Below are positions 39,690 to 40,623 of a stretch of DNA of 40,623 nt, piece after piece. A program made the translations under genes and the position numbers. The stretch lies in NCBI GenBank assembly GCA_012517325.1, contig JAAYVF010000053.1, forward strand, positions 1 through 40,623, read 5' to 3'. Position 1 is the stretch's first letter. Every line of letters starts with the position of its first letter. Below the pieces are notes generated by a model that did no database searches, was not told the origin of the DNA, and saw nothing but the letters and a program-made list of their open reading frames with translations. Origin of the DNA: Myxococcales bacterium (GTDB lineage: Bacteria > Lernaellota > Lernaellaia > Lernaellales > Lernaellaceae).

Positions 39690-40295
39690 ATGAAAGAATT
39701 GCTGACTGTCGCGCTCGCCAAGGCCGTGGTCTACAACCTGTACGTCCTCTGGGGCTGGCTGGCCCTGCTGACCCTGCTGTTTTGCTGGACGATCTGGCGC
39801 CAGCGCAAGGTCAAGAAGCTGACCAAGCTGGTCACCGCCAACTTCGAGAACCTGCGCGCCAAGCTCGACGACGTGACGACGCAAAACAAGCGACTGGCGC
39901 TCGAATCGACCGCCAACCTGGCCAAGCTGCTCAAGGAAATGCAGGGCGAGCAGAACCGCGTGCTGACCGAAGTCCGCGGCGTTTCCAACACCCTGGATCA
40001 AACCGGCACCGGCATCCGCGAGCAAATCCAGGGTCTGGCGCAGGAACTCGGGGCGCTGGCGCACGCCGCCGGCGGCGGCGGCGCATCGGCCGAATCGTTG
40101 TCGGAACTCAGCACGCGTTTGGAAGACCTGGCCGACGAGATGGCCTGGTCGCATCACTACTACGACCAACTGCGCACCCTCGAGGTTTCCGTCGAACACC
40201 TCGTCGGTCCCGAAAAGATGCGCCAGCTCATCGCCAAAGAAAAGGGCGCCGGAGCCGGCGCCCGCGAAGAGTTCGTTCGCAAAAGCAATCTGTAG
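39690..40295 (+). CDS. Membrane-anchored coiled-coil protein
   Basis: This 201-residue protein has one membrane helix (about residues 18-38), then a basic stretch and a long coiled coil (about 45-125). A Gly/Ala-rich break and a second short helical region (about 135-170) follow. I do not recognise a family. It lies 25 bp after the response regulator gene and is probably cotranscribed, so it may be a partner or scaffold for it. A near-perfect GC inverted repeat near the 3' end encodes part of the GAGAGA stretch and is best explained by coding. Confidence 0.7.
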   Translation: MKELLTVALAKAVVYNLYVLWGWLALLTLLFCWTIWRQRKVKKLTKLVTANFENLRAKLDDVTTQNKRLALESTANLAKLLKEMQGEQNRVLTEVRGVSNTLDQTGTGIREQIQGLAQELGALAHAAGGGGASAESLSELSTRLEDLADEMAWSHHYYDQLRTLEVSVEHLVGPEKMRQLIAKEKGAGAGAREEFVRKSNL

Positions 40296-40299
40296 CCGG

Positions 40300-40623
40300 T
40301 TATTTCGCGCCGGTGACGCGCTCCCGGATCTTCGACACGATATTGGGCAGGTCCTTCTTCGTCAGGTAATCCTCGATCGACTTGGGCACCGCCAGTCCCG
40401 TATCCACCGACAGGGAATAATAAACGATCGTGCCGTTTTTATAGGGTTTGAACACCCAGACGCCGTCGGTGGCGGCGATCTCGTTTTTCTTGGATTTGTC
40501 GAGGGTCCAGGTGATATAGCCGGCGTCGCGATTGACCGTGTGCATCAGATAGTAGGTCACCTTGACCAGCACGACCTTGATGGTGAACTTGACGTTCACT
40601 TCGGTCGCGGTGCGAGTGTAGAC
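40300..40623 (-). CDS. SRPBCC/START-like lipid-binding protein (5' end outside window)
   Basis: The open frame continues past the right window edge, so only the last 107 codons are seen. Alternating beta strands and a long C-terminal helix (IEDYLTKKDLPNIVSKIRERV), with the ITWTLDKSKK and GVWVFKPYKNGTIVYYSL segments, resemble the SRPBCC/COQ10-like helix-grip fold, which binds hydrophobic ligands. The GTG within the frame at 40599 is unlikely to be the start because the frame stays open with sensible strand-like sequence upstream. It converges with the coiled-coil gene over a 4-bp gap. Confidence 0.65.
   Translation of the reverse strand, partial: VYTRTATEVNVKFTIKVVLVKVTYYLMHTVNRDAGYITWTLDKSKKNEIAATDGVWVFKPYKNGTIVYYSLSVDTGLAVPKSIEDYLTKKDLPNIVSKIRERVTGAK

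Noticed and set aside
40245-40266. A strong GC inverted repeat (GGGCGCCGG/CCGGCGCCC) considered as a terminator.
   Set aside because: It lies inside the coding region of the coiled-coil gene, has no T-run, and encodes a Gly-Ala repeat.

Overview
The window is a high-GC stretch of a Gram-negative chromosome. The envelope genes show this: a FadL-like outer-membrane barrel, a DUF6029 outer-membrane protein, a TonB-like protein and at least eight secreted or lipobox proteins. Several features recall Deltaproteobacteria-like lineages (Myxococcota, Desulfobacterota or a neighbouring candidate phylum): a response regulator joined to PATAN/DUF4388 and J domains, a PEP-CTERM-type sugar transferase, and many proteins with long Asp/Asn linkers. 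I cannot assign a taxon from sequence alone. I saw no tRNA, rRNA, CRISPR array, transposase or phage gene.

Layout. 1-2490 (+): a small membrane protein, then a TlpA-like thioredoxin directly abutting a DUF6029 outer-membrane protein. 2491-6447 (+): an intergenic region with a good sigma-54 promoter match, then two lipoproteins, one a GH127-like (alpha/alpha)6 enzyme and one a DUF3604/PHP protein. 6482-8926 (-): gyrB with its own sigma-70 promoter. 9317-14015 (-): a polyprenyl-phosphate sugar transferase, a GH92 alpha-mannosidase lipoprotein and an amidohydrolase. 14157-21728 (+): four surface-protein genes (Ig-repeat/TULIP-like lipoprotein, FG-GAP propeller protein with an in-frame TGA, M1 peptidase with a dockerin, cohesin-like lipoprotein), ending in a strong terminator. 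21813-23036 (-): a lower-GC Asp-linker lipoprotein. 23227-26679 (-): cysS, a DsbA-like protein and a TonB-like protein. 26859-33171 (-): a run comprising a GT-C/CapA-like/jelly-roll fusion, a GT2 glycosyltransferase, a ChbG/HpnK-type deacetylase and a GH-A-like lipoprotein. 33353-37083 (-): a FadL-like protein and a GH172/DUF2961 protein. 37409-40295 (+): the multi-domain response regulator and a coiled-coil membrane protein. 40300-40623 (-): a partial SRPBCC protein.

The main theme is attachment of proteins at the cell surface. Seven proteins carry Asp/Asn-rich linkers. In five the linker directly follows the lipobox cysteine. In the other two it sits at the extreme C-terminus and ends in a nearly identical tag finishing GGCGC, with an ordinary signal peptide at the N-terminus. 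The linker thus always lies beside a candidate anchor cysteine. The M1 peptidase has no lipobox or linker but ends in a dockerin, and the gene overlapping its stop codon encodes a cohesin-like lipoprotein with the linker. These two probably form a small cohesin-dockerin display pair outside any cellulosome context. The third notable protein is a lipoprotein whose last ~480 residues resemble a two-barrel BPI/LBP-type TULIP lipid-binding protein. Several glycan-active enzymes (GH92, GH172, GH127-like, a GH-A-like barrel, a deacetylase and glycosyltransferases) suggest glycan building and turnover at the same surface.
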